Shown one piece after another: positions 12,901-26,600 of a stretch of 64,000 nucleotides of DNA (position 1 is its first letter; every line of letters starts with the position of its first letter). Below the pieces are notes generated by a model. It did not search any database. It saw only the letters and a program-made list of their open reading frames with translations, and was not told the DNA's origin. Made by a program: the position numbers and the translations under genes. Source of the stretch: Auanema rhodensis (Eukaryota; Nematoda; Chromadorea; Rhabditida; Rhabditidae); assembly GCA_964057225.1 (NCBI GenBank), contig OZ059900.1:17499638-17563637 (forward strand). The letters are read 5' to 3'.

Positions 12901-15289
12901 GGCTAATATTGATTAAATCGATTTTTGTTCATATGAGTCGTCAAATGCAACGAATTTCAGCGTGTTACATACTAAAATGAAGCATTTTACATGCTGAACA
13001 CTAGAAAAATACAAAAACACAGTATTTCCCATGAGAAATATTTTATTATGCTGGAAAACCAGTTTTTGGAAATTTCGCTGTAAACAAGGTTTTGACTTAC
13101 GATTTCATGTGTTCAAACTCATGCAATGTCAATGAAACATAGCTAAAAATTGTTCGTACAACGTCTAGTTCCACTTTCACGACAAAAAAACAGGGGTTAG
13201 AAAATTAAGGAAATTAGCATATTCTGAGGGCACGCCCCTTATGGCTAATATTGATTAAATCGATTTTTGTTCATATGAGTCGTCAAATGCAACGAATTTC
13301 AGCGTGTTACATACTAAAATGAAGCATTTTACATGCTGAACACTAGAAAAATACAAAAACACAGTATTTCCCATGAGAAATATTTTATTATGCTGGAAAA
13401 CCAGTTTTTGGAAATTTCGCTGTAAACAAGGTTTTGACTTACGATTTCATGTGTTCAAACTCATGCAATGTCAATGAAACCTAGCTCAAAATTGTTCGTA
13501 CAACGTCTAGTTCCACTTTCACGACAAAAAAACAGGGGTTAGAAAACTAAGGAAATTAGCATATTCTGAGGGCACGCCCCTTATGGCTAATATTGATTAA
13601 ATCGATTTTTGTTCATATGAGTCGTCAAATGCAACGAATTTCAGCGTGTTACATACTAAAATGAAGCATTTTACATGCTGAACACTAGAAAAATACAAAA
13701 ACACAGTATTTCCTATGAGAAATATTTTATTATGCTGGAAAACCAGTTTTTGGAAATTTCGCTGTAAACAAGGTTTTGACTTACGATTTCATGTGTTCAA
13801 ACTCATGCAATGTCAATGAAACCTAGCTCAAAATTGTTCGTACAACGTCTAGTTCCACTTTCACGACAAAAAAACAGGGGTTAGAAAATTAAGGAAATTT
13901 GCATATTCTGAGGGCACGCCCCTTATGGCTAATATTGATTAAATCGATTTTTGTTCATATGAGTCGTCAAATGCAACGAATTTCAGCGTGTTACATACTA
14001 AAATGAAGCATTTTACATGCTGAACACTAGAAAAATACAAAAACACAGTATTTCCCATGAGAAATATTTTATTATGCTGGAAAACCAGTTTTTGGAAATT
14101 TCGCTGTAAACAAGGTTTTGACTTACGATTTCATGTGTTCAAACTCATGCAATGTCAATGAAACCTAGCTCAAAATTGTTCGTACAACGTCTAGTTCCAC
14201 TTTCACGACAAAAAAACAGGGGTTACGACAAAAAACAGGGGTTAGAAAATTAAGGAAATTAGCATATTCTGAGGGCACGCCCCTTATGGCTAATATTGAT
14301 TAAATCGATTTTTGTTCATATGAGTCGTCAAATGCAACGAATTTCAGCGTGTTACATACTAAAATGAAGCATTTCACATGCTGAACACTAGAAAAATACA
14401 AAAACACAGTATTTCCCATGAGAAATATTTTATTATGCTGGAAAACCAGTTTTTGGAAATTTCGCTGTAAACAAGGTTTTGACTTACGATTTCATGTGTT
14501 CAAACTCATGCAATGTCAATGAAACCTAGCTCAAAATTGTTCGTACAACGTCTAGTTCCACTTTCACGACAAAAAAACAGGGGTTAGAAAATTAAGGAAA
14601 TTAGCATATTCTGAGGGCACGCCCCTTATGGCTAATATTGATTAAATCGATTTTTGTTCATATGAGTCGTCAAATGCAACGAATTTCAGCGTGTTACATA
14701 CTTAAATGAAGCATTTTACATGCTGAACACTAGAAAAATACAAAAACACAGTATTTCCCATGAGAAATATTTTATTATGCTGGAAAACCAGTTTTTGGAA
14801 ATTTCGCTGTAAACAAGGTTTTGACTTACGATTTCATGTGTTCAAACTCATGCAATGTCAATGAAACCTAGCTCAAAATTGTTCGTACAACGTCTAGTTC
14901 CACTTTCACGACAAAAAAACAGGGGTTACGACAAAAAACAGGGGTTAGAAAATTAAGGAAATTAGCATATTCTGAGGGCACGCCCCTTATGGCTAATATT
15001 GATTAAATCGATTTTTGTTCATATGAGTCGTCAAATGCAACGAATTTCAGCGTGTTACATACTAAAATGAAGCATTTTACATGCTGAACACTAGAAAAAT
15101 ACAAAAACACAGTATTTCCCATGAGAAATATTTTATTATGCTGGAAAACCAGTTTTTGGAAATTTCGCTGTAAACAAGGTTTTGACTTACGATTTCATGT
15201 GTTCAAACTCATGCAATGTCAATGAAACCTAGCTCAAAATTGTTCGTACAACGTCTAGTTCCACTTTCACGACAAAAAAACAGGGGTTA
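6967..15289. repeat. 24-monomer segmental block, copy 1 (8.32 kb)
   Basis: First of two tandem copies of an 8.32 kb block of 24 monomers, six of which carry the 19-bp expansion per period. Markers in order: expanded copies at 6967, 7328 and 8032; GATTCGT with TTTTAGC and AATATAAAA near 8811-8887; CTTTTACAAGC at about 9545; TTGTTTGT at about 9713; CCTTTCACATG at about 10229; TGTGCTC at about 10356; ACAAGGG at about 11118; ACCGGT at 11329; AAAACTAAGG at about 11472; expansion at 12155; CTAGGAAAA at about 12660; AAACCGGGG at about 12848; AACATAGCTAAA at about 13138; TTCCTATGAG at about 13711; ATTTGCAT at about 13898; expansions at 14226 and 14929. The left edge lies within 6920-6966. Confidence 0.93.
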
Positions 15290-18200
15290 CGACAAAAAAC
15301 AGGGGTTAGAAAATTAAGGAAATTAGCATATTCTGAGGGCACGCCCCTTATGGCTAATATTGATTAAATCGATTTTTGTTCATATGAGTCGTCAAATGCA
15401 ACGAATTTCAGCGTGTTACATACTAAAATGAAGCATTTTACATGCTGAACACTAGAAAAATACAAAAACACAGTATTTCCCATGAGAAATATTTTATTAT
15501 GCTGGAAAACCAGTTTTTGGAAATTTCGCTGTAAACAAGGTTTTGACTTACGATTTCATGTGTTCAAACTCATGCAATGTCAATGAAACCTAGCTCAAAA
15601 TTGTTCGTACAACGTCTAGTTCCACTTTCACGACAAAAAAACAGGGGTTACGACAAAAAACAGGGGTTAGAAAATTAAGGAAATTAGCATATTCTGAGGG
15701 CACGCCCCTTATGGCTAATATTGATTAAATCGATTTTTGTTCATATGAGTCGTCAAATGCAACGAATTTCAGCGTGTTACATACTAAAATGAAGCATTTT
15801 ACATGCTGAACACTAGAAAAATACAAAAACACAGTATTTCCCATGAGAAATATTTTATTATGCTGGAAAACCAGTTTTTGGAAATTTCGCTGTAAACAAG
15901 GTTTTGACTTACGATTTCATGTGTTCAAACTCATGCAATGTCAATGAAACCTAGCTCAAAATTGTTCGTACAACGTCTAGTTCCACTTTCACGACAAAAA
16001 AACAGGGGTTAGAAAATTAAGGAAATTAGCATATTCTGAGGGCACGCCCCTTATGGCTAATATTGATTAAATCGATTTTTGTTCATATGAGTCGTCAAAT
16101 GCAACGAATTTCAGCGTGTTACATACTTAAATGAAGCATTTTACATGCTGAACACTAGAAAAATACAAAAACACAGTATTTCCCATGAGAAATATTTTAT
16201 TATGCTGGAAAACCAGTTTTTGGAAATTTCGCTGTAAACAAGGTTTTGACTTACGATTTCATGTGTTCAAACTCATGCAATGTCAATGAAACCTAGCTCA
16301 AAATTGTTCGTACAACGTCTAGTTCCACTTTCACGACAAAAAAACAGGGGTTACGACAAAAAACAGGGGTTAGAAAATTAAGGAAATTAGCATATTCTGA
16401 GGGCACGCCCCTTATGGCTAATATTGATTAAATCGATTTTTGTTCATATGAGTCGTCAAATGCAACGAATTTCAGCGTGTTACATACTAAAATGAAGCAT
16501 TTTACATGCTGAACACTAGAAAAATACAAAAACACAGTATTTCCCATGAGAAATATTTTATTATGCTGGAAAACCAGTTTTTGGAAATTTCGCTGTAAAC
16601 AAGGTTTTGACTTACGATTTCATGTGTTCAAACTCATGCAATGTCAATGAAACCTAGCTCAAAATTGTTTGTACAACGTCTAGTTCCACTTTCACGACAA
16701 AAAAACAGGGGTTAGAAAATTAAGGAAATTAGCATATTCTGAGGGCACGCCCCTTATGGCTAATATTGATTAAATCGATTTTTGTTCATATGAGTCGTCA
16801 AATGCAACGAATTTCAGCGTGTTACATACTAAAATGAAGCATTTTACATGCTGAACACTAGAAAAATACAAAAACACAGTATTTCCCATGAGAAATATTT
16901 TATTATGCTGGAAAACCAGTTTTTGGAAATTTCGCTGTAAACAAGGTTTTGACTTACGATTTCATGTGTTCAAACTCATGCAATGTCAATGAAACCTAGC
17001 TCAAAATTGTTCGTACAACGTCTAGTTCCACTTTCACGACAAAAAAACAGGGGTTAGAAAATTAAGGAAATTAGCATATTCTGAGGGCACGCCCCTTATG
17101 GCTAATATTGATTAAATCGATTTTTGTTCATATGATTCGTCAAATGCAACGAATTTTAGCGTGTTACATACTAAAATGAAGCATTTTACATGCTGAACAC
17201 TAGAAAAATATAAAAACACAGTATTTCCCATGAGAAATATTTTATTATGCTGGAAAACCAGTTTTTGGAAATTTCGCTGTAAACAAGGTTTTGACTTACG
17301 ATTTCATGTGTTCAAACTCATGCAATGTCAATGAAACCTAGCTCAAAATTGTTCGTACAACGTCTAGTTCCACTTTCACGACAAAAAAACAGGGGTTAGA
17401 AAATTAAGGAAATTAGCATATTCTGAGGGCACGCCCCTTATGGCTAATATTGATTAAATCGATTTTTGTTCATATGAGTCGTCAAATGCAACGAATTTCA
17501 GCGTGTTACATACTAAAATGAAGCATTTTACATGCTGAACACTAGAAAAATACAAAAACACAGTATTTCCCATGAGAAATATTTTATTATGCTGGAAAAC
17601 CAGTTTTTGGAAATTTCGCTGTAAACAAGGTTTTGACTTACGATTTCATGTGTTCAAACTCATGCAATGTCAATGAAACCTAGCTCAAAATTGTTCGTAC
17701 AACGTCTAGTTCCACTTTCACGACAAAAAAACAGGGGTTAGAAAATTAAGGAAATTAGCATATTCTGAGGGCACGCCCCTTATGGCTAATATTGATTAAA
17801 TCGATTTTTGTTCATATGAGTCGTCAAATGCAACGAATTTCAGCGTGTTACATACTAAAATGAAGCCTTTTACAAGCTGAACACTAGAAAAATACAAAAA
17901 CACAGTATTTCCCATGAGAAATATTTTATTATGCTGGAAAACCAGTTTTTGGAAATTTCGCTGTAAACAAGGTTTTGACTTACGATTTCATGTGTTCAAA
18001 CTCATGCAATGTCAATGAAACCTAGCTCAAAATTGTTTGTACAACGTCTAGTTCCACTTTCACGACAAAAAAACAGGGGTTAGAAAATTAAGGAAATTAG
18101 CATATTCTGAGGGCACGCCCCTTATGGCTAATATTGATTAAATCGATTTTTGTTCATATGAGTCGTCAAATGCAACGAATTTCAGCGTGTTACATACTAA

Positions 18201-21200
18201 AATGAAGCATTTTACATGCTGAACACTAGAAAAATACAAAAACACAGTATTTCCCATGAGAAATATTTTATTATGCTGGAAAACCAGTTTTTGGAAATTT
18301 CGCTGTAAACAAGGTTTTGACTTACGATTTCATGTGTTCAAACTCATGCAATGTCAATGAAACCTAGCTCAAAATTGTTCGTACAACGTCTAGTTCCACT
18401 TTCACGACAAAAAAACAGGGGTTAGAAAATTAAGGAAATTAGCATATTCTGAGGGCACGCCCCTTATGGCTAATATTGATTAAATCGATTTTTGTTCATA
18501 TGAGTCGTCAAATGCAACGAATTTCAGCGTGTTACATACTAAAATGAAGCCTTTCACATGCTGAACACTAGAAAAATACAAAAACACAGTATTTCCCATG
18601 AGAAATAGTTTATTATGCTGGAAAACCAGTTTTTGGAAATTTCGCTGTAAACAAGGTTTTGACTTACGATTTCATGTGCTCAAACTCATGCAATGTCAAT
18701 GAAACCTAGCTCAAAATTGTTCGTACAACGTCTAGTTCCACTTTCACGACAAAAAAACAGGGGTTAGAAAATTAAGGAAATTAGCATATTCTGAGGGCAC
18801 GCCCCTTATGGCTAATATTGATTAAATCGATTTTTGTTCATATGAGTCGTCAAATGCAACGAATTTCAGCGTGTTACATACTAAAATGAAGCATTTTACA
18901 TGCTGAACACTAGAAAAATACAAAAACACAGTATTTCCCATGAGAAATATTTTATTATGCTGGAAAACCAGTTTTTGGAAATTTCGCTGTAAACAAGGTT
19001 TTGACTTACGATTTCATGTGTTCAAACTCATGCAATGTCAATGAAACCTAGCTCAAAATTGTTCGTACAACGTCTAGTTCCACTTTCACGACAAAAAAAC
19101 AGGGGTTAGAAAATTAAGGAAATTAGCATATTCTGAGGGCACGCCCCTTATGGCTAATATTGATTAAATCGATTTTTGTTCATATGAGTCGTCAAATGCA
19201 ACGAATTTCAGCGTGTTACATACTAAAATGAAGCATTTTACATGCTGAACACTAGAAAAATACAAAAACACAGTATTTCCCATGAGAAATATTTTATTAT
19301 GCTGGAAAACCAGTTTTTGGAAATTTCGCTGTAAACAAGGTTTTGACTTACGATTTCATGTGTTCAAACTCATGCAATGTCAATGAAACCTAGCTCAAAA
19401 TTGTTCGTACAACGTCTAGTTCCACTTTCACGATAAAAAAACAAGGGTTAGAAAATTAAGGAAATTAGCATATTCTGAGGGCACGCCCCTTATGGCTAAT
19501 ATTGATTAAATCGATTTTTGTTCATATGAGTCGTCAAATGCAACGAATTTCAGCGTGTTACATACTAAAATGAAGCATTTTACATGCTGAACACTAGAAA
19601 AATACAAAAACACAGTATTTCCCATGAGAAATATTTTATTATGCTGGAAAACCGGTTTTTGGAAATTTCGCTGTAAACAAGGTTTTGACTTACGATTTCA
19701 TGTGTTCAAACTCATGCAATGTCAATGAAACCTAGCTCAAAATTGTTCGTACAACGTCTAGTTCCACTTTCACGACAAAAAAACAGGGGTTAGAAAACTA
19801 AGGAAATTAGCATATTCTGAGGGCACGCCCCTTATGGCTAATATTGATTAAATCGATTTTTGTTCATATGAGTCGTCAAATGCAACGAATTTCAGCGTGT
19901 TACATACTAAAATGAAGCATTTTACATGCTGAACACTAGAAAAATACAAAAACACAGTATTTCCCATGAGAAATATTTTATTATGCTGGAAAACCAGTTT
20001 TTGGAAATTTCGCTGTAAACAAGGTTTTGACTTACGATTTCATGTGTTCAAACTCATGCAATGTCAATGAAACCTAGCTCAAAATTGTTCGTACAACGTC
20101 TAGTTCCACTTTCACGACAAAAAAACAGGGGTTAGAAAATTAAGGAAATTAGCATATTCTGAGGGCACGCCCCTTATGGCTAATATTGATTAAATCGATT
20201 TTTGTTCATATGAGTCGTCAAATGCAACGAATTTCAGCGTGTTACATACTAAAATGAAGCATTTTACATGCTGAACACTAGAAAAATACAAAAACACAGT
20301 ATTTCCCATGAGAAATATTTTATTATGCTGGAAAACCAGTTTTTGGAAATTTCGCTGTAAACAAGGTTTTGACTTACGATTTCATGTGTTCAAACTCATG
20401 CAATGTCAATGAAACCTAGCTCAAAATTGTTCGTACAACGTCTAGTTCCACTTTCACGACAAAAAAACAGGGGTTACGACAAAAAACAGGGGTTAGAAAA
20501 TTAAGGAAATTAGCATATTCTGAGGGCACGCCCCTTATGGCTAATATTGATTAAATCGATTTTTGTTCATATGAGTCGTCAAATGCAACGAATTTCAGCG
20601 TGTTACATACTAAAATGAAGCATTTTACATGCTGAACACTAGAAAAATACAAAAACACAGTATTTCCCATGAGAAATATTTTATTATGCTGGAAAACCAG
20701 TTTTTGGAAATTTCGCTGTAAACAAGGTTTTGACTTACGATTTCATGTGTTCAAACTCATGCAATGTCAATGAAACCCAGCTCAAAATTGTTCGTACAAC
20801 GTCTAGTTCCACTTTCACGACAAAAAAACAGGGGTTAGAAAATTAAGGAAATTAGCATATTCTGAGGGCACGCCCCTTATGGCTAATATTGATTAAATCG
20901 ATTTTTGTTCATATGAGTCGTCAAATGCAACGAATTTCAGCGTGTTACATACTAAAATGAAGCATTTTACATGCTGAACACTAGGAAAATACAAAAACAC
21001 AGTATTTCCCATGAGAAATATTTTATTATGCTGGAAAACCAGTTTTTGGAAATTTCGCTGTAAACAAGGTTTTGACTTACGATTTCATGTGTTCAAACTC
21101 ATGCAATGTCAATGAAACCTAGCTCAAAATTGTTCGTACAACGTCTAGTTCCACTTTCACGACAAAAAAACCGGGGTTAGAAAATTAAGGAAATTAGCAT

Positions 21201-23269
21201 ATTCTGAGGGCACGCCCCTTATGGCTAATATTGATTAAATCGATTTTTGTTCATATGAGTCGTCAAATGCAACGAATTTCAGCGTGTTACATACTAAAAT
21301 GAAGCATTTTACATGCTGAACACTAGAAAAATACAAAAACACAGTATTTCCCATGAGAAATATTTTATTATGCTGGAAAACCAGTTTTTGGAAATTTCGC
21401 TGTAAACAAGGTTTTGACTTACGATTTCATGTGTTCAAACTCATGCAATGTCAATGAAACATAGCTAAAAATTGTTCGTACAACGTCTAGTTCCACTTTC
21501 ACGACAAAAAAACAGGGGTTAGAAAATTAAGGAAATTAGCATATTCTGAGGGCACGCCCCTTATGGCTAATATTGATTAAATCGATTTTTGTTCATATGA
21601 GTCGTCAAATGCAACGAATTTCAGCGTGTTACATACTAAAATGAAGCATTTTACATGCTGAACACTAGAAAAATACAAAAACACAGTATTTCCCATGAGA
21701 AATATTTTATTATGCTGGAAAACCAGTTTTTGGAAATTTCGCTGTAAACAAGGTTTTGACTTACGATTTCATGTGTTCAAACTCATGCAATGTCAATGAA
21801 ACCTAGCTCAAAATTGTTCGTACAACGTCTAGTTCCACTTTCACGACAAAAAAACAGGGGTTAGAAAACTAAGGAAATTAGCATATTCTGAGGGCACGCC
21901 CCTTATGGCTAATATTGATTAAATCGATTTTTGTTCATATGAGTCGTCAAATGCAACGAATTTCAGCGTGTTACATACTAAAATGAAGCATTTTACATGC
22001 TGAACACTAGAAAAATACAAAAACACAGTATTTCCTATGAGAAATATTTTATTATGCTGGAAAACCAGTTTTTGGAAATTTCGCTGTAAACAAGGTTTTG
22101 ACTTACGATTTCATGTGTTCAAACTCATGCAATGTCAATGAAACCTAGCTCAAAATTGTTCGTACAACGTCTAGTTCCACTTTCACGACAAAAAAACAGG
22201 GGTTAGAAAATTAAGGAAATTTGCATATTCTGAGGGCACGCCCCTTATGGCTAATATTGATTAAATCGATTTTTGTTCATATGAGTCGTCAAATGCAACG
22301 AATTTCAGCGTGTTACATACTAAAATGAAGCATTTTACATGCTGAACACTAGAAAAATACAAAAACACAGTATTTCCCATGAGAAATATTTTATTATGCT
22401 GGAAAACCAGTTTTTGGAAATTTCGCTGTAAACAAGGTTTTGACTTACGATTTCATGTGTTCAAACTCATGCAATGTCAATGAAACCTAGCTCAAAATTG
22501 TTCGTACAACGTCTAGTTCCACTTTCACGACAAAAAAACAGGGGTTACGACAAAAAACAGGGGTTAGAAAATTAAGGAAATTAGCATATTCTGAGGGCAC
22601 GCCCCTTATGGCTAATATTGATTAAATCGATTTTTGTTCATATGAGTCGTCAAATGCAACGAATTTCAGCGTGTTACATACTAAAATGAAGCATTTCACA
22701 TGCTGAACACTAGAAAAATACAAAAACACAGTATTTCCCATGAGAAATATTTTATTATGCTGGAAAACCAGTTTTTGGAAATTTCGCTGTAAACAAGGTT
22801 TTGACTTACGATTTCATGTGTTCAAACTCATGCAATGTCAATGAAACCTAGCTCAAAATTGTTCGTACAACGTCTAGTTCCACTTTCACGACAAAAAAAC
22901 AGGGGTTAGAAAATTAAGGAAATTAGCATATTCTGAGGGCACGCCCCTTATGGCTAATATTGATTAAATCGATTTTTGTTCATATGAGTCGTCAAATGCA
23001 ACGAATTTCAGCGTGTTACATACTTAAATGAAGCATTTTACATGCTGAACACTAGAAAAATACAAAAACACAGTATTTCCCATGAGAAATATTTTATTAT
23101 GCTGGAAAACCAGTTTTTGGAAATTTCGCTGTAAACAAGGTTTTGACTTACGATTTCATGTGTTCAAACTCATGCAATGTCAATGAAACCTAGCTCAAAA
23201 TTGTTCGTACAACGTCTAGTTCCACTTTCACGACAAAAAAACAGGGGTTACGACAAAAAACAGGGGTTA
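6967..23269. repeat. Domain of 19-bp expanded monomers (12 copies)
   Basis: Twelve monomers contain an extra CGACAAAAAACAGGGGTTA, a direct duplication of consensus positions 107-126 with six instead of seven A residues, giving 361-bp copies. The extra segments are at 6967-6985, 7328-7346, 8032-8050, 12155-12173, 14226-14244, 14929-14947, 15290-15308, 15651-15669, 16354-16372, 20477-20495, 22548-22566 and 23251-23269. The copy at 8032 is preceded by an eight-A run. The shared six-A form suggests a single origin followed by spread. Half of these copies arise from the 8.32 kb duplication. Confidence 0.96.
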
Positions 23270-23611
23270 GAAAATTAAGGAAATTAGCATATTCTGAGGG
23301 CACGCCCCTTATGGCTAATATTGATTAAATCGATTTTTGTTCATATGAGTCGTCAAATGCAACGAATTTCAGCGTGTTACATACTAAAATGAAGCATTTT
23401 ACATGCTGAACACTAGAAAAATACAAAAACACAGTATTTCCCATGAGAAATATTTTATTATGCTGGAAAACCAGTTTTTGGAAATTTCGCTGTAAACAAG
23501 GTTTTGACTTACGATTTCATGTGTTCAAACTCATGCAATGTCAATGAAACCTAGCTCAAAATTGTTCGTACAACGTCTAGTTCCACTTTCACGACAAAAA
23601 AACAGGGGTTA
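15290..23611. repeat. 24-monomer segmental block, copy 2 (8.32 kb)
   Basis: Every marker of the preceding block recurs here 8322 bp downstream (8323 bp to the left of the A-run indel at 8015-8022): expansions at 15290, 15651, 16354, 20477, 22548 and 23251; GATTCGT at 17133; ACCGGT at 19651; and the rest in order. 8322 = 24 x 342 + 6 x 19. By eye I found only five differences between the copies: the A8 versus A7 run at 8015, T at 16670, G at 18608, T at 19436 and C at 20778. The matching ends because the monomer after 23612 lacks the expansion found at 15290. The near identity points to a very recent tandem duplication. Confidence 0.93.
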
Positions 23612-26600
23612 GAAAATTAAGGAAATTAGCATATTCTGAGGGCACGCCCCTTATGGCTAATATTGATTAAATCGATTTTTGTTCATATGAGTCGTCAAAT
23701 GCAACGAATTTCAGCGTGTTACATACTAAAATGAAGCATTTTACATGCTGAACACTAGAAAAATACAAAAACACAGTATTTCCCATGAGAAATATTTTAT
23801 TATGCTGGAAAACCAGTTTTTGGAAATTTCGCTGTAAACAAGGTTTTGACTTACGATTTCATGTGTTCAAACTCATGCAATGTCAATGAAACCTAGCTCA
23901 AAATTGTTCGTACAACGTCTAGTTCCACTTTCACGACAAAAAAACAGGGGTTAGAAAATTAAGGAAATTAGCATATTCTGAGGGCACGCCCCTTATGGCT
24001 AATATTGATTAAATCGATTTTTGTTCATATGATTCGTCAAATGCAACGAATTTTAGCGTGTTACATACTAAAATGAAGCATTTTACATGCTGAACACTAG
24101 AAAAAAACAAAAACACAGTATTTCCCATGAGAAATATTTTATTATGCTGGAAAACCAGTTTTTGGAAATTTCGCTGTAAACAAGGTTTTGACTTACGATT
24201 TCATGTGTTCAAACTCATGCAATGTCAATGAAACTTAGCTCAAAATTGTTCGTACAACGTCTAGTTCCACTTTCACGACAAAAAAACAGGGGTTAGAAAA
24301 TTAAGGAAATTAGCATATTCTGAGGGCACGCCCCTTATGGCTAATATTGATTAAATCGATTTTTGTTCATATGAGTCGTCAAATGCAACGAATTTCAGCG
24401 TGTTACATACTAAAATGAAGCATTTTACATGCTGAACACTAGAAAAATACAAAAACACAGTATTTCCCATGAGAAATATTTTATTATGCTGGAAAACCAG
24501 TTTTTGGAAATTTCGCTGTAAACAAGGTTTTGACTTACGATTTCATGTGTTCAAACTCATGCAATGTCAATGAAACCTAGCTCAAAATTGTTCGTACAAC
24601 GTCTAGTTCCACTTTCACGACAAAAAAACAGGGGTTAGAAAATTAAGGAAATTAGCATATTCTGAGGGCACGCCCCTTATGGCTAATATTGATTAAATCG
24701 ATTTTTGTTCATATGAGTCGTCAAATGCAACGAATTTCAGCGTGTTACATACTAAAATGAAGCATTTTACATGCTGAACACTAGAAAAATACAAAAACAC
24801 AGTATTTCCCATGAGAAATATTTTATTATGCTGGAAAACCAGCTTTTGGAAATTTCGCTGTAAACAAGGTTTTGACTTACAATTTCATGTGTTCAAACTC
24901 ATGCAATGTCAATGAAACCTAGCTCAAAATTGTTCGTACAACGTCTAGTTCCACTTTCACGACAAAAAAACAGGGGTTAGAAAATTAAGGAAATTAGCAT
25001 ATTCTGAGGGCACGCCCCTTATGGCTAATATTGATTAAATCGATTTTTGTTCATATGAGTCGTCAAATGCAACGAATTTCAGCGTGTTACATACTAAAAT
25101 GAAGCATTTTACATGCTGAACACTAGAAAAATACAAAAACACAGTATTTCCCATGAGAAATATTTTATTATGCTGGAAAACCAGTTTTTGGAAATTTCGC
25201 TGTAAACAAGGTTTTGACTTACGATTTCATGTGTTCAAACTCATGCAATGTCAATGAAACCTAGCTCAAAATTGTTCGTACAACGTCTAGTTCCACTTTC
25301 ACGACAAAAAAACAGGGGTTAGAAAATTAAGGAAATTAGCATATTCTGAGGGCACGCCCCTTATGGCTAATATTGATTAAATCGATTTTTGTTCATATGA
25401 GTCGTCAAATGCAACGAATTTCAGCGTGTTACATACTAAAATGAAGCATTTTACATGCTGAACACTAGAAAAATACAAAAACACAGTATTTCCCATGAGA
25501 AATATTTTATTATGCTGGAAAACCAGTTTTTGGAAATTTCGCTGTAAACAAGGTTTTGACTTACGATTTCATGTGTTCAAACTCATGCAATGTCAATGAA
25601 ACCTAGCTCAAAATTGTTCGTACAACGTCTAGTTCCACTTTCACGACAAAAAAACAGGGGTTAGAAAATTAAGGAAATTAGCATATTCTGAGGGCACGCC
25701 CCTTATGGCTAATATTGATTAAATCGATTTTTGTTCATATGATTCGTCAAATGCAACGAATTTTAGCGTGTTACATACTAAAATGAAGCATTTTACATGC
25801 TGAACACTAGAAAAAAACAAAAACACAGTATTTCCCATGAGAAATATTTTATTATGCTGGAAAACCAGTTTTTGGAAATTTCGCTGTAAACAAGGTTTTG
25901 ACTTACGATTTCATGTGTTCAAACTCATGCAATGTCAATGAAACTTAGCTCAAAATTGTTCGTACAACGTCTAGTTCCACTTTCACGACAAAAAAACAGG
26001 GGTTAGAAAATTAAGGAAATTAGCATATTCTGAGGGCACGCCCCTTATGGCTAATATTGATTAAATCGATTTTTGTTCATATGAGTCGTCAAATGCAACG
26101 AATTTCAGCGTGTTACATACTAAAATGAAGCATTTTACATGCTGAACACTAGAAAAATACAAAAACACAGTATTTCCCATGAGAAATATTTTATTATGCT
26201 GGAAAACCAGTTTTTGGAAATTTCGCTGTAAACAAGGTTTTGACTTACGATTTCATGTGTTCAAACTCATGCAATGTCAATGAAACCTAGCTCAAAATTG
26301 TTCGTACAACGTCTAGTTCCACTTTCACGACAAAAAAACAGGGGTTAGAAAATTAAGGAAATTAGCATATTCTGAGGGCACGCCCCTTATGGCTAATATT
26401 GATTAAATCGATTTTTGTTCATATGAGTCGTCAAATGCAACGAATTTCAGCGTGTTACATACTAAAATGAAGCATTTTACATGCTGAACACTAGAAAAAT
26501 ACAAAAACACAGTATTTCCCATGAGAAATATTTTATTATGCTGGAAAACCAGCTTTTGGAAATTTCGCTGTAAACAAGGTTTTGACTTACGATTTCATGT

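Noticed and set aside
6967-23611. The 8.32 kb repeat as a mobile element or a rolling-circle product
   Set aside because: It contains only satellite monomers in phase with the flanks, has no terminal repeats or target-site duplication, and is fully explained by unequal exchange within the array.
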